NCBI GenBank assembly: GCA_963921195.1
Contig: OY992537.1
Span: forward strand, 66,394,040 to 66,458,039
DNA from: Pegoplata infirma
Taxonomy: Eukaryota > Arthropoda > Insecta > Diptera > Anthomyiidae
Reading direction: 5' to 3'
Length of the DNA: 64,000 nt
A program made the position numbers and the translations under genes. Positions 10,989-21,959 of this stretch are shown one piece after another (position 1 is the first letter of the stretch; each line of letters begins with the position of its first letter). The notes below the pieces were generated by a model, which was given only the letters and a program-made list of their open reading frames with translations, did no database searches and was not told the origin of the DNA.

Positions 10989-11891
10989 AGGGGTGGTCCA
11001 ATAACTGGTATTTTTTTAAAACATGCAATGAAATGAACAATACTCAATAGTTTTGAAACCTTATGGCTTTATTTGAAAGAGCAAACATTCCCGTTTTTTA
11101 TGGCAAACGACTTCATTGATGCGTCTTCGGCTTGCTCCGCTGTATCGCGTTGTAGCGCAGTACTGCGCTGCCAAACTGCACGTTTTTCGAAAAAAAGTTT
11201 TTAACCGAAATAAGGCACTCAAATGAGGTTATGTTAACAAACAAATTGGTACATCTTGGGATCGTAAAACTCGCAAGGTATTATAAAGAATCCAATTCAT
11301 CTATAGAAAGCAATAGATTTGAGTATCAGCATCATTACACAATATTTTCAAAAATACAGCTGAAACTCCCATTTTGTCAAAGATGAGCGCTACATAGCCA
11401 TGATTACCGACTTTTTGTTGACCGTAATAGAATATACCAACTTGGATGACATTTATTTTCAGAAGGATGTCGCAATATGTCCCACAGCCCATCAACCAAT
11501 CGATATTTTGCGCACTTAGTTCGGAAATCGTGTTTTTCGCCATATTCGCGGTGACAATTGATCACTTCAGAGCTGCCGATTAAAAACTTTAAAAATTTGT
11601 TTGAGGGGTCTCGTTAAAGATTCATGCAACATGAGAAATCCAGAAATGTTCTAGGCCCATTCGACGAATATCGTTCAAGCCATTCGTGAGATAGAACCAG
11701 AAACATTAGAAAAATGGGTGCCGAGATTGAGCTACTGCGGAGCTAACCCAGGCAACCGCATGAATGAAGTCGTTTGCCATAAATAATGGGAATATTTGCT
11801 CTTTCAAATAAAGCCATAAGGTTTCAAAACTATTGAGTATTGTTCATTTCATTGCATGTTTTAAAAAGATACCAGTTATTGGACCACCCTG
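10989..11891 (+). mobile_element. Degenerate mariner-like element with long duplicated ends
   Basis: TA-flanked (10987-10988 and 11892-11893), with ends reading GGGTGGTCCAATAACTGGTA and its complement. The inverted ends are about 130 bases long, far longer than the roughly 30 bases usual for mariner. The reason is visible: the left end is an inverted copy of the right end that includes the last codons of the transposase gene (GAAGTCGTTTGCCAT at about 11766 and its complement at about 11105). The interior holds a broken transposase gene. Confidence 0.75.
11385..11786 (+). pseudogene. mariner-like transposase remnant
   Basis: In one frame (from 11385) the sequence reads ERYIAMITDFLL, then LDDIYFQKDVAICPTAHQ, which aligns by eye with the FQQDGATCHTA region around the second catalytic aspartate of mariner transposases; here the DGATCH part reads DVAICP. 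A stop follows near FGNRVF. The C-terminal part resumes with IEPETLEKWVPRLSYC and ends NEVVCHK with TAA at 11784-11786, matching the usual end of these proteins. Internal stops and missing segments make it dead. The minus-strand open frame at 11301-11543 is a shadow of it. Confidence 0.7.
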
Positions 11892-11906
11892 TATATAAGC
11901 AATTTT

Positions 11907-12900
11907 TATACCCTCCACTCTAGTGATAGAGGGTATATATAAGTTTGTCATTCCGTTTGTAACACCTCGAAATATTGGTCTAGGACCCCATAAAGTATAT
12001 ATATTCATGATCCTCGATCGATTTTAAGTCGATCTAGCGATGTCCGTCCGTCCGTCCGTCCGTCCGTCCGTCCGTCCGTCTCTCTGTCCGTAGAAAACAC
12101 GCTAACTTTTGAAAGACTTTACAGAGGCTACTGAAGTTTGGCATATATGTTTGTCATTTACCTGGTCAGGTTGGTATTGCAATCTAGCCAAATCGGTCCA
12201 GTGGTTCAAAAGTTGTGAGCAAAAGAGTAAATTTCGGCAAGGGTATTTCGCGAATTTACGAGATAAAAAACACGATAACTTTCGAAAGACAATAATGAGA
12301 CTACTGAAGCTTGACACGTATCTTTGCCGTTCCCCGGGTCTATTTGGTTTTAAATTTCAGCTCAATCGGTTCAGTGGTTCAAAAGTTATAAGCAAAACCT
12401 TGAATTTCAGATTAGTTTCATCTAAAATGCCACGTGTTTTAACAAGTTTTAAAAGCATTGGTTAAACAATGCTTTTCAAACTTGTTTAATTTTAAAGCAA
12501 TGCTTTCTAAACTTGTTTAGTTTTAAAAGCATTGGTAACTTAAAAATTACACTCGAAAAAAATTTTACACTCAAAAAAAATTTTACACTCAAAAAAATTT
12601 TACACTCAAAAAAACAATTTTTTTTCTACAAAAATGACAATATTTTGTGAAAGAAATATTTTTACAGTAAAAAAAACATAACACTCGGAAAAAAAATTAC
12701 CCCCAAAAAAAAAATTAGTAATTTTTCTTTTTTTAAAAAAAATGACAAAACAAGAGTTTTTTACTCAAAATAAAATATTTCTAATCAAAATTGTTAAGTT
12801 TTTCACGATAAAAAATGTACTACCCTTTAAAAAAAATGCATTGTGGAGGGTATTCATAGATTCGGCAAAGTCGAATTTAACTTTTCTACTTGTTTTTTTT
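11907..12900 (+). mobile_element. mini-me type repeat, complete copy
   Basis: Begins TATACCCTCCACTCTAGTGA, followed by TA-rich sequence, a core (CATGATCCTCGATCGATTTT), then a GTCC array at about 12046-12090. The body has two diverged segments, each with GGTTCAAAAGTT, followed by repeats of ACACTCAAAAAAAATTTT. It ends GTGGAGGGTATTCATAGATT, a near-palindromic TTCGGCAAAGTCGAA and TTCTACTTGTTTTTTT. The same order of parts is seen in the copies at 24982-28860 and, inverted, 39441-40558. Its start lies only 15 bases after the mariner end. Confidence 0.85.
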
Positions 12901-13585
12901 GCAAACACTATTTACCGATATTTTCAAAATGGCAGTATCTTGAAAACTAGCCATTAGATATCAAAATCTTCACCAGATTCGTGTTCAGCATGGCAAATGC
13001 AATAAGATATGTTGTTTAACTAAAAAAAAAATTGACCAATTTTTGGAAATTTTTGAAAAAATAAACAATATGTTTTTAAAAACATGGATACACAATACCC
13101 AAGATATTTACATGTGTTTGACATTATTTTAAAGGCTATATTTTGCAGAAAAACATATATATTTTCTAGATTTTTAGTTTTTTTTTTTGTGATTTTGATG
13201 GGCTTTGAAAGGAAAAAAAATCTAAATTTTAAAATATTTTCATCCAGTTGTAGTCGAAGTATTTGGGTTTTTTATTGCAGATCTTTTATTTTATCATTTT
13301 AGTGATATTGATAATAGTATAGACGACAATTTTCAGTGGGCAAAGGTCATTAAAATAATTTAGTTTTTTGGGGTTGGACCATATTATGGGGTGAAAAATA
13401 TAAAAAACGTCAATACTCATGCGATAGCTGAACTTTTTTTTTAGTGGTCTGAAATTTTTATGATATACATCTCGAATCATGTACTATCGTTAAGGCTTGG
13501 TGCCATTTTGAAATAAAAAAAAATATTTTTTCGACCCACTTTAATGTACAATGAGCGTCAAAAGACAGGGTACAGGTCTAGAGTA
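12901..13585. other. No recognised feature
   Basis: AT-rich DNA with a short phrase ATGGCAGTATCTTGAAAACT near 12930. Open frames at 13084-13302 and 13286-13480 show no domain. It ends at the TA flanking the next MITE. Confidence 0.4.
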
Positions 13586-14045
13586 CACTCTAAAAAACGC
13601 ATGTAAACTTACTATTATAAATTGGGAAAAATTTTTGTTGAATAGCACGCATTATGTGTTAATATAAACAATAAATGCGTATAATAAATTCAAACCAATT
13701 AAACACAGCAAATTAAAATTATTATCCGTTAATTCAAATATTTTACACACAAATGCGTAAATAAAATTGTCGAACAACATACATACACACATGTTAAATA
13801 ACTAAAACGCCATATAAAAGTATAAGCTTCCGTAGCGAGTTCGATGCTGGCTGGCGCCGCAGGTTTTTTTTTTTTTTTTTGTTTTTTTGTTTTATTTTAT
13901 TTTATTCACCTCTTTTTTATTTAAATTGACCACATGTGGTCAATTTATTCAATTTACACATTCAGAGTGAAATTACCCAATTTATAGTAGGAGTCCAGTT
14001 TCCTACTATAAATTGGGTAAATTTCAACAAATTTTGATTAGAGTG
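13586..14045. mobile_element. CACTCTAA-ended MITE with strong hairpins
   Basis: Inverted ends CACTCTAAAAAA and GATTAGAGTG, flanked by TA (13584-13585, 14046-14047). Inside are a perfect 24-base palindrome at 13923-13946 centred on CACATGTG, and a perfect 20-base stem at 13973-13992 and 14001-14020 with an 8-base loop. The stem phrase (TTACCCAATTTATAGTAGGA) is also echoed near the left end at about 13608. A GGCTGGCGCCGCAGG patch at 13850 is strikingly GC-rich for the region. Confidence 0.65.
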
Positions 14046-14050
14046 TAGAT

Positions 14051-15973
14051 TAGAGCACCCATATATGCATAATTGTTTTTTTTATCGCTCCCCGCTCATT
14101 TTCGGTTGAGTTGGGAGTAAAAAATAATATCTATCCAGAAATTGGACTTCTAGGTTGCAAACAGACCAAGCAGTTTGAACTTTTGACCTCAAAAATGGGC
14201 TAAAAAACCTTTATAGATTAATTTGGCTATAACTCTTAAAATAAAAGTTTTTCGCAAATTACTTTCATAACAATTTTTTTGTAGATTCAAAATGCAAAGA
14301 TTTTTCTCTCATACAGTTTTGATCTAAATATGTCCAATAGCGGTGTTTTTAGCGATTAAAGTCGATATTTGGGTGAGAACTTTTTTTAAAAAATTGTCAT
14401 AAATTTTTAAATTGGGAAAAATTTTAGCTCTTTGCATAATTTAATAGAGTATTGAATGTAGTTTTCCAAAAATTTTTTTTTTGCAAAAATATATCGACCC
14501 TTCCATGAAAAATTGCCAAAATCCTACTCTGAACCACAATTTTTTTGACCTCCAACCATGTTATGGGGGTATATTCACTTTGTAAGTGAGTGTTTTACGC
14601 AACGAAAGATAAGTCTAGGATTCCACATAGTATATATGGGGTATTCCATGCCAAATCGGACACTTGGAAATTTTTAATTTTATATTTTTTCAATTTTGTA
14701 GTACCCTTCAAAACCCCATTCCAAGTAAATTTTGATATCTTTTTTGATAATCCGTTCAAAAAATATGGAATTATAAAAAAAACACGATTTTTTCTGTTTT
14801 TTACTTATCACTTCTTTAAAAATGGTCCAAATTCGAAATAATTTGTTAAAATTTTATCTTTTTTTCGTCAAAGTGTTTTAATAAAGATTGGAAGACAACA
14901 AAAAAAAAACTCAAAAACCGCTGAATATATTAATTACCTTTTTATTTTTAATTCTTTTTTATATATTACCATAATCCCACGATCTACTTAAGCTTATAAC
15001 TTTAAGAAAATGTTAAGTTTACCACAAAAAATTAAAAACAAATCAAATAAAAAATTTTAAGAAAAGATTGAAAAAAAAAAACAAAGAGTGCAATCATTTA
15101 AAAATCGCATATTAGAACACTAAGAAATTTTTAATAAAAAAACAAAAATTAAAAAAAAAATGTTGACCATTTTTGAATTTGTTTTGATAGAAATAAGGAA
15201 AACGATAGTTGTTTTTTTTTTTTTGAAAATTCGATATCTTTGGAACAGGTAATTTAAAAATTTTGAAAACTAACTTGGATGGGGGTTTTAATGGGTTTTA
15301 AAAAAAAATTTAAAAATAATTAAAAAATCTAAAATAAAAATTTTCAAAGTGTCCAATTTGGCACTGAATACCCCATATATATTTAGGGAAATCCTAGACA
15401 GATGTTTCGGTGCGAAACTCACGGAATTACAAAGTGAGTATTCGCCTATATTGAGGTTGAATGGTAAAAAAAAGAGATTCAGAGAAGAACTTTGGGATTT
15501 TTTCATGGAAGGGTCGATATATTTTTGCAAAAAAAAATTTTTTGGAAAAGTACATTCAATACCCTAGTGAATTGTGCAAAGAGCTCAAATTTTCCCCAAT
15601 TTAAAAATTTACGAGAATTTTTTAAAAAAAAGTTCTGACCCAAATTTTGACTTTAACCGCTTAAAACACAGCGATCGGACATATTTAGGTCTAAACAGTA
15701 TGAGAGAAAAATCTTTGCATTTTAATTCTACATAAAAATTGTTATGAAAGTTAATTGCGAAAAACTTTTATTTTAAGAGTTACAGCCAAATTAATCTATA
15801 AAGGTTTTTTAGCCCATTTTTGAGGCCAAAAGTTCAAACTGCTTGGTCTGTTTGCAACCTAGAAGTCCAATTTCTGGATAGATATTATTTTTAACTCCCA
15901 ACTCAACCGAAAATGAGCGGGGAGCGATAAAAAATACACTTTTGCACATCCCATACATTTTGTGGGTGCTCTA
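14051..15973. mobile_element. hAT-like foldback with 0.6-0.7-kb arms
   Basis: Ends TAGAGCACCCA and TGGGTGCTCTA, with an exact 8-bp direct repeat GTGTAGAT at 14043-14050 and 15974-15981. The arms (about 14051-14680 and 15350-15973) pair along their length. An 8-bp TSD with TAG/CAG-type ends fits the hAT superfamily (inference); there is no coding sequence. Each arm contains a decayed mini-me start (TATGGGGGTATATTCACTTT at about 14560 and its complement near 15430) next to ATTCCATGCCAAATCGGACA, so the arm was duplicated after a mini-me had landed in it. The insertion sits on the edge of the preceding MITE. Confidence 0.8.
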
Positions 15974-15981
15974 GTGTAGAT

Positions 15982-16660
15982 GTAATTCGTTAACAGCAAA
16001 GTTGACAATAAAACCCTTATTACTATCAGTCGACTTTTATTTAAAAAAAAATCTATAAAGAAATTTTCCAAGATTTAATTTAAGCTTGATAACGTCCAGA
16101 TCAAGAGCAAATATTAAATAAGATACGAGAAAATATTTGTAGATATTTTTTAGAAAACATTAAAAAATATTTCTGAGTTGATTTCTTTAAAGTTCAAACA
16201 TTAAAAAATTAAAAAATAGTCCAATAGTTTAAATTTGGTTATCAAGTTTAGTTATTCATTTTTAACCAAAAAAAGATTTTATTGTTTATTAACTTAAGTA
16301 CACCTAGCAATAAGTGTGTAGTAATGAGATTTGAAAATAAGTAATTAAACATTTTCTTTGTTTACAAAATATTGGCAATCATAAGATTTGGAGGTTAAAA
16401 AATTTGCTTTTTACTGCATTTAAAAAACTTAGATTTTTGTTTGTTGGTCTGAAAAATAAGTTGGAAGCTGAATTTGATTTATTGTACATTTTTTAAATTT
16501 TCAATGTTTGATTTTGAAAAAAGTCAGCTTAGAAATATTTTTTAAAAATTTTCTAAAAAACGCCTACATTTTTCAGCGCAACCCTCGTATCACAATTAAT
16601 ATTTGCTTAATCTGTACGCTATCAAGCTTAAATTAAAACTTGAAAAATTTCCTATACAGA
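15982..16660. repeat. Inverted-repeat pair around AT-rich spacer
   Basis: A stretch at about 16062-16130 (AATTTAAGCTTGATAACGT and ATATTAAATAAGATACGAG) is found inverted at about 16578-16650 (CTCGTATCACAATTAATATT and ATCAAGCTTAAATTAAAACT). The spacer is about 440 AT-rich bases. Probably an old foldback MITE; no TSD could be read. Confidence 0.5.
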
Positions 16661-18491
16661 TTTTTTTGAAATCGATAGATATAGATTTTTTGGAAATCGA
16701 TCGATAATAACACAACTCTATAAAAATCAACCTTTTTTGCACAGACTTCTAAAGTACATTTTTTGGCCTCCTGAACGCGAATCTGTCATCAGAAAAGTTG
16801 TAACAAATCGTCTTCTCGAGATATAGAAATTTTCATTTTTTGTGGACCAAGCCCTCAGAACAGAAAAAATGTTTAGCATTGGATAAGTGTATGTTAAAGC
16901 TATTCATATTTTTTTTATTCGAACTCCCAATAAAATTACCTTACTTTTGCAAGAAATCTGGACTCGGTACGACCAAGGAAACCGTCAGGGCATTATAGGG
17001 GAGTTCAAAATGTCCTTTTTTATGTCCTTATTCGAGAGCGAAATTTGCCAGCAACTTTCTGTTCAAAGCAGATACAAGATCCATTTTTTTTTTTTAAGTT
17101 ACAAAAGTCATTGTTGTTTTGACAAAATTCAATGTAGGGTCAGTTTCAAATAAATGTTTAATTGTATTAACAATTAAATTAATTATTATTGAAAAAAAAA
17201 AATTCTGTGCAGTATTCTTTGTAAAACGGCGGTACTCGTACTTACACTGACAGGAACTTTGTATTTATTCATGAGACCTAAGAGATAAAGATTACATTGT
17301 TAATTAATTGTGATCTTCTGCTTTATGCTAAAATTTTTGGACTATGAAATGCATCTGCAGACTTTAACTAAAGGTTTACGAAACCTCAATTTGATGTTTT
17401 TGAAAAAATTCTTAAACATAATGGATGGAGTTTATTTTTAAGTTATTTTGCTTACCGGCTTGTGGATTTTTCACACCGGACTACAAGACAGATATGATTA
17501 TGTTCAAAGTTTTAAAGATTTTCAACATTCCTGCCCTTATAACGTGAATTTAAAAACCCTCTCATTTATCTTCATGATTTAAATTGTAATATTAAATAAA
17601 AAAATATCTTGGCAGAAAAAAGTAAAAAGCTGAGGTTGTGACCTGATTTTAGTAGAATTTTTTTTTATTTTCTCAAGACATTTTTTTTTGTGTAAACTAA
17701 CAACAATCAAATTAACACACATACATATAAACTCAACTAAACTCATACACTTACATTTTTCAAGACAATTTTCTGGCATGTCATGCTTAAAGACAAACTA
17801 GACCACAAATTGTTATTGTTGCCTTAATATTAAAAGAAATAAAACAAGAAAAAAAAATAAAAAATCTTAAAAGAAAAGTTTCTTTCTTTATTCATTCCTT
17901 TCATTCTTTTAAAATAATGTACTTGAATGTGTATAAGTATAAAAATAAAATAACAAAGTAACTTCATTCTAAGACTTGCAATTGAGGTCCTTCAATAACG
18001 TCCTTTAGAGAGTTTCTTTACTTTCCCCCACCTCCCTTTACCCTCCCACTGTGTATTGTTTTATAATGAACAATATTCTATTTTGTGGTTTTTGAAGTAT
18101 GAATGTATTAGTGTGTGTGTGTGTATGTGTGTTTTTGTTAATCCATGTGTGCTCACGAAGGACGTTGAGTGAATGATAAATTATTGTTAAACAAAAACAC
18201 AGAAATTGTTCATGACTAGCGGTGAGTTGCTAACAAACCATATGTTTACTCAAAGGGAGAAAATAACAACATCATAGAAAATGTGTATGTGTAGGCGTAA
18301 AAGTGTCATAAGTTTTGCAATCTTCACGTTTTAGTTTAATATACGGGTCATTCTAGTGGCCTCCGTGATAATTGTAATATAAAATGTATAAAGTAGAGAT
18401 TTTTTTAATAAGAGGAACAAAAAAAAAAATTTAGTGTGCTACGTAAAAATTTCAGGACAATCAGTGGGTCCACTATGAAAGACCTCCTTCT
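16661..18491. other. Unique-looking AT-rich DNA with GT microsatellite
   Basis: No repeat family recognised. A (GT)n tract at about 18107-18132 and a C-rich patch (CTTTCCCCCACCTCCC) at about 18021 stand out. Open frames at 16887-17153 and 17579-17779 are short, lack domains and start at non-ATG codons or run through low-complexity sequence. I see no splice-site/exon pattern that I could support. Confidence 0.45.
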
Positions 18492-18504
18492 TAGGTTTTT
18501 TTAT

Positions 18505-19150
18505 GGACAGTCTTGCAGCTCTGAAGGCCTTAGGGTCAAACACTGTAAAATCGAGAATTGTTAGTAATTGCATACAGTCCCTTCATCGAATCAGTCAGCA
18601 CACAGTCAAGCTAATCTGGGACCCTGGACATAGTGGGGTCGATGGTAACGAATTAGCTGATGAATGTGCAAGAAATGGCTCCTAGTCGGTGAGGGAACGT
18701 TTTGAACCTGATATCTCGGTTCCTATAGTGGAGTTGATGAACGAAATTGATAGGATATCAGAGAATAGGATGAAGGACAGGTGGATATCGCTGACCATGT
18801 GCAGGATATCGCGAACCATGTGGCCACTGCCAAATCCTTAGAGGACAGAAAATCTTCTTACCTTTGACAAACTGCCGGTTAGCCTATTAGTAGGAGTACT
18901 GACAGGACACTGTATAATCGGCCAAAAGGCCGTTCGTATGGAAATTTCTGACAGGGTCTTTTGCAGAAGTTGTGGAGAAGTGGAGGAGGAGGAGTCAGTG
19001 AAGCACTTCTTGCGTGAATGTCCGGTTCTGATGAAACTTCGTCTTAAGTATTTGGGGCAACGATTTTTTGATGACCTGGATTGCTTAAACAGTGTCCCAT
19101 TGACATCTCTAGCAGAATACCTTAGAGAATCGGGGTGGTTTGAGAGGTAG
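18505..19150 (+). pseudogene. ORF2 remnant: RNase H end and C-terminal domain
   Basis: One frame runs the whole length. Its first part (IWDPGHSGVDGNELADECAR) is the last motif of a type I RNase H domain, with the conserved H and D. TAG stops fall at 18683-18685 and 18839-18841. After the second, the frame continues through LLVGVLTGHCIIG and a cysteine/histidine cluster (CRSCGE, KHFLRECP) to a TAG at 19148-19150. The C/H cluster is the zinc-knuckle-like end usual for these ORF2 proteins. Reverse transcriptase and endonuclease are missing through truncation. Confidence 0.8.
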
Positions 19151-19264
19151 AGTTTTGTATATCAGAGGGCAGTAGGGAGAAAACTTTAGGGGAATCACAA
19201 TGGGCCTTATGGCCTCCGAGTGAATTCGCCAAATTGGCGGACGCCCATCCAACCTAACCTAACC
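18505..19264 (+). mobile_element. 5'-truncated non-LTR retrotransposon
   Basis: Carries the end of an ORF2-like frame followed by a short 3' tail that ends CCATCCAACCTAACCTAACC. It is bounded by a near-exact direct repeat, TAGGTTTTTTTAT at 18492-18504 and TAGGTTTTTTTTATT from 19265, as expected for target-primed reverse transcription. Strong 5' truncation is normal for such elements. The tail made of AACCT repeats rather than poly-A is characteristic of some insect I/Jockey-group elements; the clade is not settled from this piece. Confidence 0.8.
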
Positions 19265-19379
19265 TAGGTTTTTTTTATTATTTTGATAAGTGACATTTTT
19301 ATAAAGTGACATTTAGGTTTTAAATTAAAGGAATTTGAAAGACCTATCCAAAGGATTCAATATCTCGTTCATACATTGC

Positions 19380-20293
19380 ATATCGTCGTTGTGCCTAAAA
19401 ATGGAGTCATGTGTTTTGGGGCAAGTGTTCAGGAGAGCAAAAAAACTGTTTATTTTCGTCCCTGCGCGATTTTTTTTAATGTTTGTTCTATAAAAAATTC
19501 TTGTACCGATATGCTATCTACATACTACAATAAAAGTATGGAACATTTAACGGGTTTCCAGTGGTGCAGAAATTTTCAAAAAACATACACATAACTCCTT
19601 TTTTAAGTACTTTTTGGAACAAAATTTAAATAAAATGGAAATATTTTTTACACATAACTCCTTTTGTCTATGAAACCATTCTTATTGTTAATTTCTTTTC
19701 GGGAGGGACAAAGACTAAATAAAGTTTGTTGGTGGTTTAAAGCGACATAAGTTAGACTAGGCCTTTGAAATTTTGATATTATAAAGCTCTTCATTAAACA
19801 GCGAACAACAGATTTTTCGCAAAATTGGTGATATTTTTTGTTTTTTCTTGTAACTATTCAAGAGCTTCGACATAAATTGACATCTGTGAAAGATTCTGTA
19901 CTTTAGATACTATAATTTTCCGCCGTCAAATGATTTAATTGCTTTCACAAGGCTTAATTACCTGCCATTTAGAATTTAGAAAACAGCATGAAAATATGCA
20001 AATATTTTCCAAAAATCTTGAAAACCTCATTTTACTAAAATAGTGGTCCATTTTTTCACGTTCTGTTACTTTTTTATCAAAAAAAGTTATGTGTAGCTTA
20101 ACACATAACTCCTTTTCAGACCTTTTTTTAGTACGACGAACACATACTTAGCTCCTTTTACTAACTTTTGAACCAATCAAGGTATCAAAAAACGGTTTAG
20201 TGAGTAAACTTATGACCAATATGGGATAATAAAGATGTAATAAAAAAAATTAAAAAACTACACATGACTCCATTTTTAGGCGCAGCGACGATA
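19380..20293. mobile_element. Foldback MITE with CATGACTCCATTTTTAGG ends
   Basis: Left end ATATCGTCGTTGTGCCTAAA and right end CGCAGCGACGATAT pair over about 45 bases, including AATGGAGTCATGTG and CACATGACTCCATT. The interior repeats ACACATAACTCCTTTT several times (about 19588, 19650, 20100, 20145), as decayed internal copies of the end. No TSD is certain. Open frames at both ends are inverted shadows of each other. Confidence 0.65.
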
Positions 20294-20570
20294 TTTTTCA
20301 AGTTATTAAAGTTGGAACTCGGAAAATTCTGAATTTTTACGACAAAGGTCAAATTTTTGCGCCTTGAACTTATAATAACCGCAAAATTTTTTTTTAAGGA
20401 GGCCAACAACATTCAGAAGTTATGTATCCGGTTTAAAAAAAAGGCACCAGAAAGTTTAAAAATTAAAAAAAATATATATTTCATAACCTAATATTTTGGG
20501 TAAAATCGATTTCAGGTAGTTTTTCTCGACCTACCAAACTCTGAAAAAAATCTCAAAAATCTTTTAGGCA
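20294..20570. other. No recognised feature
   Basis: AT-rich sequence between the previous foldback and the TTGAGTAAATTT MITE. Confidence 0.4.
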
Positions 20571-21369
20571 AAAAAATAAAAAAAAATATTTGAGTAAATT
20601 TTTAATACTATTGAGTAAAAAACTACTCAATTTTGCACCAGTAAACGATTAAATAGTATTGAGTAATTTTTTTTTAAAAATTTATTAAATGTTTGAAAAA
20701 AAATTTGAGTATATTATTAATTGACACAATAAAAAAATTACTCAAAACTTATCTATTTTTTTTTAAGTTTAAAAAAGTTTTAAATAATTTAACAAAAAAA
20801 AAAAAAACAAAAACTTGTTTTTTCAAACTTTACCAAACATATTTATGTCTCAAAAACATAGGAACATTTTATAAAGACGATTAACGAAACGAAATTTTTA
20901 TTTTTTAAAAAAACGAAAATTTTTTTATTTTTTATTTTTTTTTTTATTTTATTAAGAATTACCATATAATTACAAATCATATACTAATTTTACCTAACCG
21001 AGAACTGGTAACAATGACCTTCGTCTCGTTGTAGCGAAACAGACCAAGGCCTCTGGTGGGAATCGAACCCACGACCCTCAGACTCATAGGCTAGCACGCT
21101 ACCAACTAGCCTACTGGGGCGCCTAAAAGACGATTACAGACTTTCATTTACATATACAAAAAACTATAAACTAAACGAGAATTCAAAAAACTATGAGAGT
21201 TTAAAAAAAATAAAAAAACTATTAAATTTTTATTAAACTATTTACTCAAATTGTTTTTAAAATTTTGAAGTAAATTTTTAATTGCGTCAATTAAAAAATT
21301 ACTCAATTTTTGTTTTTAAATTTAAACAAGTGATTTCTCAAATTTGTTTCCTCCATATTTTTTTCCGTG
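20571..21369. mobile_element. TTGAGTAAATTT MITE, copy A, carrying a SINE
   Basis: Matches the TA-flanked copy at 28112-28769 along its length (TTTGAGTAAATTTTTAATAC near the left, CCGTGTA at the right). The left end is decayed. It is interrupted by the SINE at 20884-21125. Phrases such as TTTAATTGCGTCAATTAAAA recur in inverted and direct form. Confidence 0.6.
20884..21125 (-). mobile_element. tRNA-derived SINE
   Basis: On the minus strand the element starts GGCGCCCCAGTAGGCTAG, has an A-box-like TAGTTGGTAGCG (21098-21109) and an exact B-box-type GGTTCGATTCC (21059-21069), then a non-tRNA body and an A-rich tail (21000 down to 20884). This is the tRNA-head, body, A-tail plan of SINEs. It is flanked by an exact 11-bp direct repeat, AAAGACGATTA, at 20873-20883 and 21126-21136. 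Related MITE copies at about 21400 and 28530 lack the insert and have the site only once. Transcription would be by RNA polymerase III from the internal boxes. Confidence 0.85.
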
Positions 21370-21646
21370 TACTTATGTCTTCAAGACAAAGGAACATTTT
21401 ATAAAGATGATTTCAAACTTTCATATATATGTACAAAAAACTATAAACTAAATGAGAATTCAAAACACCAAGAGAATAAAAAAAATATTAAATTTGTATT
21501 AAATTATTTACTCAAATTTTATTTTCAATTTTTGAGTAAATTCTTAATTGCGTTAATTAAAAAAATACTCAAATTTGTTTAAAAAATTTAAACAAGTGTT
21601 TACTAAAATTGTTTTTCTCAATATTATTTTGTGTGCATAAGAATTA
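21370..21646. mobile_element. TTGAGTAAATTT MITE, right-half copy B
   Basis: Repeats the right half of copy A (GGAACATTTTATAAAGATGA, then AACTATAAACTAAATGAGAA and so on) and ends TATTTTGTGTG. It contains the SINE target region without the SINE, and so serves as an empty site. Open frame 21367-21582 is an artefact. Confidence 0.6.
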
Positions 21647-21959
21647 ATATTCCTTTTCAACAGTTTGCAAAAATAAAAAATTTAACTTTTTTGTGAAACG
21701 CCCTACTGATTAATCGTACTGATTTTATCAGTACATATACTGATTTTTTGTCACGTGTACTGATCGAAAACCCATGAACTGATTTTTTAAAATATAGTAC
21801 TGATTGTATTGATTTTTGAACATTTGTACATTAAAAATAATTTTACTCAAGAATTCTATACAAAAACTTAAATTATTATAAAAAAGTCGTCAGAAAAGTT
21901 TTAAATTACTAAGTCTGAGATAATTTCTATTAAAGAAATTCTTAGGAGCAAGAGTTCGT
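21647..21959. other. No recognised feature
   Basis: AT-rich with several ACTGATTTT-type phrases between 21710 and 21810. Confidence 0.4.

Noticed and set aside
11301..11543. 80-residue minus-strand open frame with ATG
   Set aside because: Antisense shadow of the mariner-like transposase remnant, which matches the plus strand.
21000..21120. Possible functional tRNA gene on the minus strand
   Set aside because: A and B boxes are present but the acceptor ends do not pair, a non-tRNA body and an A-rich tail follow, and there is an 11-bp TSD, so it is a SINE.
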